The notes beneath the pieces are model-generated. The model searched no databases, was not told the origin of the DNA, and was given only the letters and a program-made list of their open reading frames with translations. Shown piece after piece: positions 35,266 to 43,133 of a stretch of DNA of 64,000 nucleotides. The translations under genes were made by a program, and so were the position numbers. Numbering within the stretch: position 1 is the stretch's first letter; the number at the start of each line of letters is the position of its first letter. Location: the NCBI GenBank assembly GCA_018982785.1, contig JAHHEN010000004.1, forward strand, positions 5,001 to 69,000, written 5' to 3'. This DNA is from Enterococcus innesii (GTDB lineage: Bacteria > Bacillota > Bacilli > Lactobacillales > Enterococcaceae).

Positions 35266-35724
35266 ATGGAATTGCAACTGAACGAAGAACTAGTATTTCG
35301 AAATATAAAAGCAGGCAGTGATAAAGAAGTCCTTGCTTTTTTAGCGAATGAACTATACCAACGAGGCTATGTCAAAGAAGATTATATCGAAGCAATACAG
35401 TTACGCGAGTCCGAATATCCAACCGGTTTACCTTCGACACAGCCCGGCGTAGCAATTCCTCATGCAAATTTTGATTTGGTCAATCAAACAACTTTGGCGA
35501 TTGCAACCTTAGAAACAGCTGTAGGGTTTCGCAATATGGAAGATAATCAAGTCATTTTACCTACTAAAATCGTTATCATGATGGCCATCGGTGAACCGCA
35601 CGGCCAAGTGGAGATGTTACAAAAGATTGTCAGTATTATTCAAGATGAGCCACTTCGTGAACAAATGACGGCGGCGAATTCGGATCTAAAATTGCTAACA
35701 TTATTAAAAAAGGCGATAGCCTAA
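35266..35724 (+). CDS. PTS EIIA component, fructose/galactitol type
   Basis: A 152-residue EIIA of the fructose-mannitol/galactitol type. The phosphorylated histidine is about residue 67 in GVAIPHANFDLV, and MMAIGEPHGQVEMLQKIVSI holds the second conserved histidine. It receives phosphate from HPr and passes it to the EIIB encoded next. It starts at ATG 35266 behind AAGGAGGAAAACG, ending 20 bases before EIIB. The separate EIIA, EIIB and EIIC genes with Gat-like sequences fit a polyol or sugar-acid carrier. Confidence 0.9.
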   Translation: MELQLNEELVFRNIKAGSDKEVLAFLANELYQRGYVKEDYIEAIQLRESEYPTGLPSTQPGVAIPHANFDLVNQTTLAIATLETAVGFRNMEDNQVILPTKIVIMMAIGEPHGQVEMLQKIVSIIQDEPLREQMTAANSDLKLLTLLKKAIA

Positions 35725-35743
35725 AAAATAGGAGGAAATGAAA

Positions 35744-36022
35744 ATGAAAAGAATTTTAATTGCTTGTGGGAATGGGATTGCGACTTCAACCGTAGTAGCA
35801 TCAAAAGTTAAGGATTATCTGAATGAAAATGGGATCGAAGTGTCCACGACTCAAACCAAATTAATGGAGGTACCTAGTAAAGTTCATGACTATGATTTAT
35901 TAGTGACAACAGGGCAATTCGAGGGACAAACTGGGGAAGTCCCTGTGGTAAAGGGAATGCCTATTTTAACCGGAATTGGTTCTGAACAAACTATGGAAGA
36001 AATTTTGAATTATTTAAAATAA
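35744..36022 (+). CDS. PTS EIIB component, galactitol type
   Basis: A 92-residue EIIB of the galactitol family. The phosphocysteine is Cys8 in ILIACGNGIATSTVV, the P-loop-like opening typical of GatB. I choose ATG 35744 because AGGAGG is 8 bases upstream; the ATG at 35738 is only two bases from the ribosome site. It hands phosphate to the substrate bound by EIIC. It lies between EIIA and EIIC within one operon. Confidence 0.9.
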   Translation: MKRILIACGNGIATSTVVASKVKDYLNENGIEVSTTQTKLMEVPSKVHDYDLLVTTGQFEGQTGEVPVVKGMPILTGIGSEQTMEEILNYLK

Positions 36023-36043
36023 AAAATTTAAGGAGAAAAAAGA

Positions 36044-37398
36044 ATGAATTATGTAATGAATGTATTCAATTTCTTTATTGATGCTGGACCAACGGTTATG
36101 TTGCCCGTGATTATTACAATTATTGGCATGATCTTCGGACTGAAAATCTCAAGAGCGTTTAAATCTGGTCTAACTCTGGGAATTGGGTTTGCGGGGATTC
36201 GACTGATTCTTGACTTTATGACGACCAATGTTGGACCAGCAGCCCGATCAATGGTAGAGCGAACTGGAGTACAATTGGATGCCTTAGATGTAGGGTGGGG
36301 ATCAATCGCGGCAGTTACGTGGGCATCGCCGATTATTGCACTACTGATTTTCGCTATTTTAATCGTCAATATTATTATGTTGATTCTTAAGAAAACTCAA
36401 ACGTTAGATGTTGATATTTGGAATTATCATCATATGGCTATTGTGGGTGTGATGGTTTATTTTGTGACTAAGAACGTTGCTCTGGGCGTGGGAGCATCGA
36501 TTGTCATGGCCATTGTTACTTTTAAAATGTCTGACTGGTCACAGCCTTTGGTTGAAGATTTTTTGGAATTCCAGGGGTTTCATTACCCACGGTTTCAGCC
36601 TTGTCTTCTTTAGTAATTGCATGGCCGTTAAACTGGCTTTTAGACCGTATTCCTCTTTTTCGAAATTCCAAGTTTACCATTAAGGATGCACAAAAATATT
36701 TGGGATTCTTTGGGGACTCTATGATTATGGGCGGTGTCATAGGAATCGCAATTGGCTTTTTAGCTGGCTATGATATCACTCAGATTCTTCAATTAGGGGT
36801 CAGTATGTCCGCTGTACTTGTTCTGATACCAAAAATGACTTCTCTTTTTATGGAAGGGTTAATGCCTATTTCAGATGCAGCACAAAAATGGTCTCAAAAG
36901 AAATTTAAAGGCCGACGTTTATTTATTGGACTAGATGCAGCGGTTGTTGTGGGCAATCCAGATGTTATAACAACTGCACTGATTATTATTCCTCTAACGA
37001 TTGCTATGGCTTTGGTTTTACCAGGAAATCGTGTGTTGCCATTTGCCGATCTAGCTGTAGTTCCATTTCGAGTAGCGATGGTTGTTGCATTGACTAGAGG
37101 AAACTTGCTGAAAAACATTATTATCGGTTTGGTTGTGACCGCCTCTTTGCTTTGGTGTGGAACAGTTACTTCACCTATTCTAACCGAAATAGCCAAACAG
37201 GTAGGGATTGATCTTGGATCAAGTTCCATGCTTATTTCTTCTTTTGCAGCAACTTCAATGATTCAAAGTTACTTGGTTTTCATTGCATTCACCTATGAAC
37301 CGATGATTGGTATTCCAGTTCTTCTTCTAGGATTTGGCGGTGTATGGTATTTCTTTGAAGGAATCAAAAAAATTAATCGTGAAGCAGCAATTGAATAA
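36044..37398 (+). CDS. PTS EIIC permease, galactitol type, frameshifted as sequenced
   Basis: Membrane permease of the Gat family, about 451 residues with roughly ten or more hydrophobic segments. NFFIDAGPTVMLPVIITIIG at the N-terminus and AWPLNWLLDRIP in the middle are family hallmarks. The first frame ends at 36613; the remainder is in another frame from about 36571. Adding one C in TTCCAGGGG (36569-36577) gives EFPGVSLPTVSALSSLVIAW, the expected continuous sequence. The start is ATG 36044 behind AAGGAGAAAAAAG. Followed by the dehydratase gene after 30 bases. Confidence 0.88.
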
Positions 37399-37428
37399 AA
37401 TATTGTCGAAAAAGAGGAGTAGATTGTT

Positions 37429-38577
37429 TTGAAAATTTCTAAAATTACAGTGTATAAAGTAAAGCCCCGCTGGATTTTTGTAAAATTATCAACAGATGAA
37501 GGAATTGATGGCTGGGGAGAGATGATTTCTGGAACAAAAACCGAAACAGTTGTTGCAGGAGCTTATGAGGTAGGGGAAAGATTTTTGTTAGGACAGAACC
37601 CGTTTGAGATTGAGCGCTTGTTCCAAGAAATGCACCGCTCTTTCTTTCGTGGCGGTCCCATACATGGAACAATAGTGTCTGGTCTAGAGATGGCTTTGTG
37701 GGATATTAAAGGAAAAGCATTGAGTGTTCCTATCTACGAACTATTAGGCGGCGCTGCTCGTGACAGAATCAAAGTATATTCTTGGATCGGTGGTGATCGT
37801 CCGGATGATGTCGCAGAGCAAGCACAAGATCGTGTTGACCGCGGGTTTACTGCAGTTAAAATGAACGCAACAGAGGAACTGCACTATATTGACTCCTATG
37901 TAAAGATAGAGGAAGTGGTGGAACGTGTCGCCTCGATTAGGGAACGCTTTGGTAATAAATTGGATATTGGAATTGATTTTCATGGGAGAGTCCACAAGCC
38001 GATGGCAAAAGTTTTAGCGAAGGCATTAGAACCTTATCATCCAATGTTTTTAGAAGAAGTTGTTCTTCCTGAAAATGAGGAACATTTTAAAGAAGTTGCT
38101 CAGCTTGTGGCAACGCCTTTAGCCACTGGGGAGAGACTGTATACTCGCTGGCAGTTTAAAACACTTTTTCAGCAAGGAGCAATAGATGTAATCCAGCCTG
38201 ATGTGGCATTATGTGGAGGGATCATGGAAATGCGAAAAATAGCTGCCATGGCTGAAGCTTATGACGTGGCTGTTGCCCCGCACGCACCATATGGTCCCGT
38301 TGCTTTAGCAGCAACACTGCAAGTTGATTCTTGTACCCCAAATGTTTTTATTCAAGAGCAAAGCTTAGGAATCCATTACAATAAAGGCTTTGATCTGTTA
38401 GATTTTGTGAAAAACAAAGAAGTATTTCAGTATAAGGATGGCTATGTAGAAATACCAAGTAAGCCCGGTTTAGGGTTGGAGATGGATGAGGATAGAGTTA
38501 GAGATATTTCACAAGAAGGGTTGATTTGGACTAACCCTAAATGGAAGAACTATGATGGCACTATTGCAGAATGGTAG
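37429..38577 (+). CDS. dgoD: D-galactonate dehydratase family protein (enolase superfamily)
   Basis: A 382-residue enolase-superfamily dehydratase, the same length as E. coli DgoD and alignable with it throughout. The metal ligands are Asp183 (GIDFHGR), Glu209 (FLEEVVLP) and Glu235 (TGERLYTR), and the acid-base histidines are His185 and His285 (APHAPYGP), all at the E. coli positions. It removes water from D-galactonate, or here perhaps from its 6-phosphate, to yield the 2-keto-3-deoxy acid. The start is TTG 37429 with GAGGAG nine bases upstream; TTG may lower expression. The loop with VVLP replaces the EPVL of E. coli, a small difference close to the active site. No 2-keto-3-deoxygalactonate kinase gene accompanies it. 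Confidence 0.9.
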   Translation: MKISKITVYKVKPRWIFVKLSTDEGIDGWGEMISGTKTETVVAGAYEVGERFLLGQNPFEIERLFQEMHRSFFRGGPIHGTIVSGLEMALWDIKGKALSVPIYELLGGAARDRIKVYSWIGGDRPDDVAEQAQDRVDRGFTAVKMNATEELHYIDSYVKIEEVVERVASIRERFGNKLDIGIDFHGRVHKPMAKVLAKALEPYHPMFLEEVVLPENEEHFKEVAQLVATPLATGERLYTRWQFKTLFQQGAIDVIQPDVALCGGIMEMRKIAAMAEAYDVAVAPHAPYGPVALAATLQVDSCTPNVFIQEQSLGIHYNKGFDLLDFVKNKEVFQYKDGYVEIPSKPGLGLEMDEDRVRDISQEGLIWTNPKWKNYDGTIAEW

Positions 38578-38595
38578 TCTGAAAGGAAGTCACTC

Positions 38596-39090
38596 ATGGC
38601 GGAAGCAATTATGATCAACTTATTTTTACTCGTTCTGTTAGTGATACAACTCAAAGAGCAGCGCAAAATTCTTTTGCAGGCAAAAGCGAGCTCTATAAAA
38701 AAGGCAACTGCTTTCATTCTGTCTGCGCTTCTTTTCGGCATTTTTTGGCCAGATCAGTTGAGTGACCAGTTGAAATTGTTTGCACTGATCGGCTTAGTCT
38801 GTTTAGTTGGTTTTTCAAAAGAAGGCTTAGGAGCAGATCAGCTGATCAAACTGGGTGTTTTAAAAGGTGAATATAATCAATATACGGCAATAGAGATTGA
38901 ACAAACAGTAAATAATCAAACTTTTGTAACCTTTTATAAAAACAAAAATAGCCGCTTCTCGCTTTTATTTTCAGAGTCACCGCAAATTTTGGCAGAGTAC
39001 TTCAGTTTATTGAAAAAGGAAGAGAAGCTAGTGTTTAAGGAAGAAGGATTGACGCAAAGGAAGCAAAAGAATACTAAAGTATCCCTTTAA
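38596..39090 (+). CDS. hypothetical membrane protein at the end of the galactonate-type operon
   Basis: A 164-residue protein I do not recognise. Two or three hydrophobic segments occur in the first 75 residues (about 8-18, 36-50 and 63-75), separated by a basic loop with KASSIKKAT, followed by a soluble C-terminal part that looks like a small beta-rich domain. It begins at ATG 38596 behind AAAGGAAG, 18 bases after the dehydratase, so it is likely in the operon. A substrate or pathway role cannot be inferred from sequence. Confidence 0.65.
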   Translation: MAEAIMINLFLLVLLVIQLKEQRKILLQAKASSIKKATAFILSALLFGIFWPDQLSDQLKLFALIGLVCLVGFSKEGLGADQLIKLGVLKGEYNQYTAIEIEQTVNNQTFVTFYKNKNSRFSLLFSESPQILAEYFSLLKKEEKLVFKEEGLTQRKQKNTKVSL

Positions 39091-39220
39091 TTTTGTTTAT
39101 GGAGAAGGATTGATTTTATAAATTTCTGAAAAGAAAGCTAACAAGCGTGGTAATTCTTACTGATTTTTAGCAAAGAGTAAAATCAATCAGCTATATTTTA
39201 TTCACTATTGTTGTGCTACA

Positions 39221-39259
39221 AAAAAACTGGGAGAATGGTTCATTCTCCCAGTTTTTTTA
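39221..39259. terminator. bidirectional terminator between convergent genes
   Basis: CTGGGAGAATG and CATTCTCCCAG pair perfectly around a three-base loop, with A and T runs at either side. It serves the membrane-protein gene and the minus-strand gene ending at 39257. Confidence 0.9.
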
Positions 39260-39967
39260 TCGTTTAGAAATCGCCGTGTGGGCATACGCCTCGATCAATG
39301 GAATGACTTCTAATTTTACTTTGTATTTGCGTTCTAGCGCGGTTTCGATAGTAAAAGTATCACTTTCTGTTTCAGAAATTGTTGCTAGAACACGATCTTC
39401 TTTCGGGGAAGCTTCGATTACGATCGTTTCTCCTGAAGATTGTTTTGCAGAAAATTTAGGGAATGCTGCGATTTTTTCGGCAAATGCTGAAAAAGTCATG
39501 GCTTCGTCAGAATCATCAGCCGTTGATTCCGCTGATTTTTCTACTTCTTTAGTTGGTGCAGCCGTTTCGGTTGGTGTTGATTCTTCCTTCACTTCTGCTG
39601 TTTCTGTGACAGGAGCGGAAGCAGGCGTCGCACTTACTTGTGTATTGGTCGGCAACCAGTAGGCGGCGATTTCATCGACTAAGTTATCGCTGAAACGATC
39701 AAGTAAGCCAGCTTCTAAGCGTTGGATTCGTTTCACGACGATTTTGAAGTTCTCATCTAAAGGAACAGCGATTTTTTGTTCTTTTGGTGTTTCCTTCAAC
39801 AATTCAATCAATAATTCCTCGTGATTTTTAGGATTGATATAAACAGTTGTCGGAAGGTCGAACTTATCTGCTGTTTTGCGCTCGATCGCTGTAAACAACT
39901 GTTGTCGAGCTGTTTCATAAGACGGGCGGAATTGTTGTTTCAATTTTGCTAATTGTTTCTTTTTCAT
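39257..39967 (-). CDS. hypothetical protein with an acidic Ser/Thr/Glu/Ala-rich linker
   Basis: A 236-residue protein of unknown function. The N-terminal 110 residues are charged and probably folded (starts MKKKQLAKLKQQF, contains FDLPTTVYINPKNHEELL); residues about 110-155 are a low-complexity linker rich in Thr, Glu, Ala and Ser; residues 155-236 form a second small domain with alternating beta-like segments. No signal peptide or membrane helix. It begins at ATG 39967 with AGGAGAAG upstream. It is alone in its transcription unit. I can suggest no function. Confidence 0.65.
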   Translation of the reverse strand: MKKKQLAKLKQQFRPSYETARQQLFTAIERKTADKFDLPTTVYINPKNHEELLIELLKETPKEQKIAVPLDENFKIVVKRIQRLEAGLLDRFSDNLVDEIAAYWLPTNTQVSATPASAPVTETAEVKEESTPTETAAPTKEVEKSAESTADDSDEAMTFSAFAEKIAAFPKFSAKQSSGETIVIEASPKEDRVLATISETESDTFTIETALERKYKVKLEVIPLIEAYAHTAISKR

Positions 39968-40064
39968 AATCTTCTCCTCTCGATCACTATCGATTATAAG
40001 GAAAATTTGCAGAAAAGAACAGTGATTCTCATGAAAAAATACAAAAAAAATTATATACTTCCTG

Positions 40065-40107
40065 AAAAAACGCCAGCGCTGCTAAAGAAGCGGCGCTGGC
40101 GTTTCTA
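40065..40107 (-). terminator. terminator overlapping the 3' end of the 93-residue ORF
   Basis: On the minus strand, CGCCAGCGC and GCGCTGGCG pair perfectly and a T run follows. The upstream arm encodes part of the last codons and the stop codon lies in the loop. Confidence 0.8.
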
Positions 40108-40363
40108 CTAGATCATTGATTTGATGGTACTTAGGCATCAGGATCAAAAGCTCCTTGTCTCCAGTGGCGACTAAGTAGTTTTCCCAAAGAAAAAAGCGTA
40201 TCTCTCCAGTGAGTTTCTCAGCCAGCATCTGCTGATAGTCGCTGGTTGACCATTGACGCGCCGGAAAATGTTGGACTTTGTCTGGCCATACAAGAAAAAC
40301 AAAATCAGCATGTAAGGCTTTTTGAACAGCAGGGGAGAGGTGAATCAAATCAGTTGTCTTCAT
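40082..40363 (-). CDS. hypothetical protein, 93 residues
   Basis: A small soluble protein with no recognised motif. ATG 40363 is preferred since AAGGAG lies 7-8 bases upstream; the frame extends to 40435 into the aldo/keto reductase gene without a ribosome site. It contains several aromatic residues (FFLWENYLV near the middle). The gene follows the reductase on the same strand by 25 bases and probably shares its transcript. The stop codon lies inside the terminator loop. Confidence 0.6.
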   Translation of the reverse strand: MKTTDLIHLSPAVQKALHADFVFLVWPDKVQHFPARQWSTSDYQQMLAEKLTGEIRFFLWENYLVATGDKELLILMPKYHQINDLVETPAPLL

Positions 40364-40388
40364 AGGCTTCTCCTTATAGAGAGTAAAA

Positions 40389-41228
40389 TTAAAACCCTGT
40401 CGTATCTGGATTGGTCGCTTTCCCAACGACGCCATCTAATTGATCGATCGTTTTCATGTCTTCTTCAGATAGCTCAAAATCAAAGACATGGATGTTTTCT
40501 TCGATCCGACTTGGTGTGACTGATTTTGGTAATGGCAAGAAACCATGTTGTAAAGACCAGCGTAATGCAACTTGAGCGATTGATTTTTGATGTTTTTCAG
40601 CTAATGCTTTCATTTCTGGTACATCAAATATCTTCCCGGTACCTAATGGGCTATATGCTTCAAGCAATACATCGTGTTGTTGGCAATAGGTCACGACTTC
40701 TTCTTGTAACTCGCCAGGTGCAAGGAAAATCTGATTGACCATTGGGAAGATGGTCGCTGTTTTTTTCAATTCTTCAAAATGATGTGGTAAGAAGTTGCTG
40801 ACGCCGATCGCTTTGATTTTGCCTGCTTGATACAATTCTTCAAAAGCGCGCCATGTTTCTGCATTCGCTGTTTGCCAGTTGTCACGAAAGGCTACTGGGT
40901 TTGGCCAATGGATTAAGAAAAGATCGATATAGTCTGTTTGTAGTTTTTCTAAGGACTCTTCAAAAGAAGACATCACAAGATCATAGGAATGGTTTGCATT
41001 CCACAATTTTGTAGTCAAGAAAAGCTCTTCGCGGGGAATGCCGCTTTCTTTGATCGCTTGACCAACACTGGCTTCATTTTTATAGCCTTGTGCTGTATCA
41101 ATATGGCGGTAACCTACTTCCAGTGCTTTTTTGACTGATGCTACGGCAACGTCGCCGTCTGGTGTTTGCCATGTGCCAAAGCCTAGCTCAGGGATGGTCA
41201 CATTGTTTGATAACGTATAGCTGTTCAT
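40389..41228 (-). CDS. aldo/keto reductase
   Basis: A 279-residue NADPH-dependent aldo/keto reductase with the TIM-barrel fold. The catalytic tetrad is visible as Asp and Tyr in HIDTAQGYKNE (about residue 46-54), Lys in FLTTKLWNANH (about residue 75) and His in LFLIHWPNPVAF (about residue 108). The cofactor segments IGVSNF and LPKSVTPSRIEEN are also present. I choose ATG 41228 because GGAGG is 7 bases upstream of it, while the ATG at 41234 is almost adjacent. Substrate unknown; many enterococcal homologues reduce small aldehydes such as methylglyoxal-like compounds, but this is family knowledge, not shown here. Confidence 0.88.
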   Translation of the reverse strand: MNSYTLSNNVTIPELGFGTWQTPDGDVAVASVKKALEVGYRHIDTAQGYKNEASVGQAIKESGIPREELFLTTKLWNANHSYDLVMSSFEESLEKLQTDYIDLFLIHWPNPVAFRDNWQTANAETWRAFEELYQAGKIKAIGVSNFLPHHFEELKKTATIFPMVNQIFLAPGELQEEVVTYCQQHDVLLEAYSPLGTGKIFDVPEMKALAEKHQKSIAQVALRWSLQHGFLPLPKSVTPSRIEENIHVFDFELSEEDMKTIDQLDGVVGKATNPDTTGF

Positions 41229-41396
41229 GTTCATTCCTCCGTTTTCTGTGATACCTTTAGTTTAGCAGACGAAGACGGATTTTCCAATGAATGCATCTTT
41301 CAAAAAGGAAGTGTCCAACAAGAAAAATGACGTTTGACTCTTGTCAGTTCGCCTATTTTTTTTGTACACTAGACAAATGGATAAGGAGCGTAACCA

Positions 41397-42401
41397 ATGG
41401 ATATTTATTTGAAACATGCGATTTTACACATTGTTGATCGTCAAACAGGCGATCCGGTTTTTTCACAAGTTGAACTTGATTTAACAACGGAATACATTCG
41501 TGATTATTTGACGAAAAAAATACAGAAACTTGCAACACCGCAAACCAAAACAGGGCGTTTACTCGAAACATCAACGATCGCTCAACTGGTCAAACAAGCA
41601 CCGGATGATTTTGTCGCAGCCAGTGAAGCGATCGTCCAACGGTGGTATGAAGCATACAAGGAAAGTGAAGATGCACCAAGTGCGGATGCCTTTGTCGTCT
41701 TGTATGAATTTGATACAAGAATGCAGTTGGCATTTTTGAAGGTCAATTATCAAGACGGCTATACGCATTTTATTGATAATGGGGAAGCTGGGATCGAAAA
41801 CAATTTGATTTTGCATCGTGCCCTATTAGCAGGTAAAACCCAAAAGGCCGATGAAGGGATCACAATTGATGTGGAGAGCTTAGATTTTGAACTGATTGAA
41901 AAGAAATATAGCTTTTCAGGGGAAAAATATGCTTACTTTTCAACGAAAGTCATTGATGCCGAACCGATTCCTTCGTTAGAAGAAAACGTCAAAGTCATCA
42001 AAAAAGTGGCGGAAAAAATTGGGCAGAAGTTTGAAACACCTACCTATAACGTTGTTGCCGATTTAAAAGAAGCGGTCTACGACACGATCGAAGAATCTGG
42101 TCATATCGATGTCAGCGAAGTAGCGCAAAAAGTCTTTAAAGACAATATTACCGCTCAGCTTTCTTTTCAAGAAGAAGTGGCTGAAAAAGGATTCGTCAAT
42201 CAGGCGCCAATGATGCGGGATGTCCGTGAGATTTCGGAGAAAAAATTTGGGAAACAAAAACTGAAATTATCTAACGGGATCGAATTGATCGTTCCTTTGG
42301 ATGTTTACCGAGATCCGAATTTGATCGAATTTATCAATAACCCCGATGGCACGATTTCTGTAACGATCAAAAATGTAGAAGAAGTAATTAATCGGATGTA
42401 G
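41397..42401 (+). CDS. nucleoid-associated protein, NdpA/YejK family
   Basis: A 334-residue soluble protein of the NdpA family (PF04245-type), DNA-associated proteins described from E. coli YejK. The opening MDIYLKHAILHIVDRQTGDP and the central ADAFVVLYEFDTRMQLAFLK with a strand-rich core are characteristic. It starts at ATG 41397 after GATAAGGAGCG. It is a single-gene unit ended by a strong terminator. Its role in enterococci is not known. Confidence 0.8.
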   Translation: MDIYLKHAILHIVDRQTGDPVFSQVELDLTTEYIRDYLTKKIQKLATPQTKTGRLLETSTIAQLVKQAPDDFVAASEAIVQRWYEAYKESEDAPSADAFVVLYEFDTRMQLAFLKVNYQDGYTHFIDNGEAGIENNLILHRALLAGKTQKADEGITIDVESLDFELIEKKYSFSGEKYAYFSTKVIDAEPIPSLEENVKVIKKVAEKIGQKFETPTYNVVADLKEAVYDTIEESGHIDVSEVAQKVFKDNITAQLSFQEEVAEKGFVNQAPMMRDVREISEKKFGKQKLKLSNGIELIVPLDVYRDPNLIEFINNPDGTISVTIKNVEEVINRM

Positions 42402-42448
42402 GAGAAGAGGCTTCTGTGGGGATGATACGGAGCTAACAACATAGAACA

Positions 42449-42500
42449 ACAAAAAAAAGCAGAGATTCCTCTTTAAGAAATGAGGAGTCTCTGCTTTTTT
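42449..42500. terminator. terminator between ndpA-like gene and the YxeA-like gene
   Basis: AAAAGCAGAGAtTCCTC pairs with GAGGAgTCTCTGCTTTT, with T and A runs on both sides. It is placed between convergent genes. Confidence 0.9.
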
Positions 42501-42527
42501 CTGGATATCTTTGATCAATATCAGCAA

Positions 42528-42896
42528 TTATTGATCGGTCAGTTTCTCAAGGGCGGCTTTAGGAACGTCTTCTTCAGAAACTTCTTCCCAGCTCAGAACA
42601 CCTTTATTAGGATTGACCAATAATTTTAAATAGGCACCTTCTCTTAAAGGAGCGGAACGGTGCTCATTCATTTTGACCCTTTTGACTTCTCCAGAGGAAC
42701 TGTAAGCGTCTTGTGTGTAACGGTAGACATCTTCGGCAACCCCGTTATCACTAATTTCTGTATCGTGCTCGCCGGCATCCGTGATGACTGTATAGTAGTC
42801 ATTTCCACCATAGTAATAATGATAAGTAGCAAAACAGCCCCCAAGGAAAATTGCTGTAAAAACCAGCGCTGCCATGATTTTCTTCACATCTCTCAC
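42528..42896 (-). CDS. YxeA-family small exported protein
   Basis: A 122-residue protein with an N-terminal hydrophobic segment (about residues 7-23), then a secreted domain of the YxeA (DUF1093) type: DYYTVITDAGEHDTEI, then YRYTQDAYSSSGEVKRVKM and LREGAYLKLLVNPNKGV. The FLGGC after the hydrophobic run could be a lipobox, though a plain membrane anchor is also possible. It starts at ATG 42896 and reads toward the terminator at 42500. Function of the family is unknown. Confidence 0.75.
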   Translation of the reverse strand: MRDVKKIMAALVFTAIFLGGCFATYHYYYGGNDYYTVITDAGEHDTEISDNGVAEDVYRYTQDAYSSSGEVKRVKMNEHRSAPLREGAYLKLLVNPNKGVLSWEEVSEEDVPKAALEKLTDQ

Positions 42897-42989
42897 CTCA
42901 TCTTCTATTATTCATAAAAATTGTCCTACGTCCAATAGATCGCTAAAAAGCAAAGAAATTCTTAGGGATTAGGAGCTGAGACCTCTGAC

Positions 42990-43017
42990 TTGACTTTGAC
43001 TAATTTTGACCTATAAT
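42990..43017 (+). promoter_or_regulatory. tuf promoter
   Basis: TTGACT (42990-42995) and TATAAT (43012-43017) are 16 bases apart. The transcript would carry a 110-base leader before the start codon at 43134. Confidence 0.75.
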
Positions 43018-43133
43018 AAGAGTAGATTTAAACTTACAAAAAATAAGTTGAGGCTTATGAATTTGGAAGCGTAAATCGCAAAAATATGATTCGAGTCAAA
43101 CAGCGACTCAACTTTCTCTAGGAGGGAAACAAT

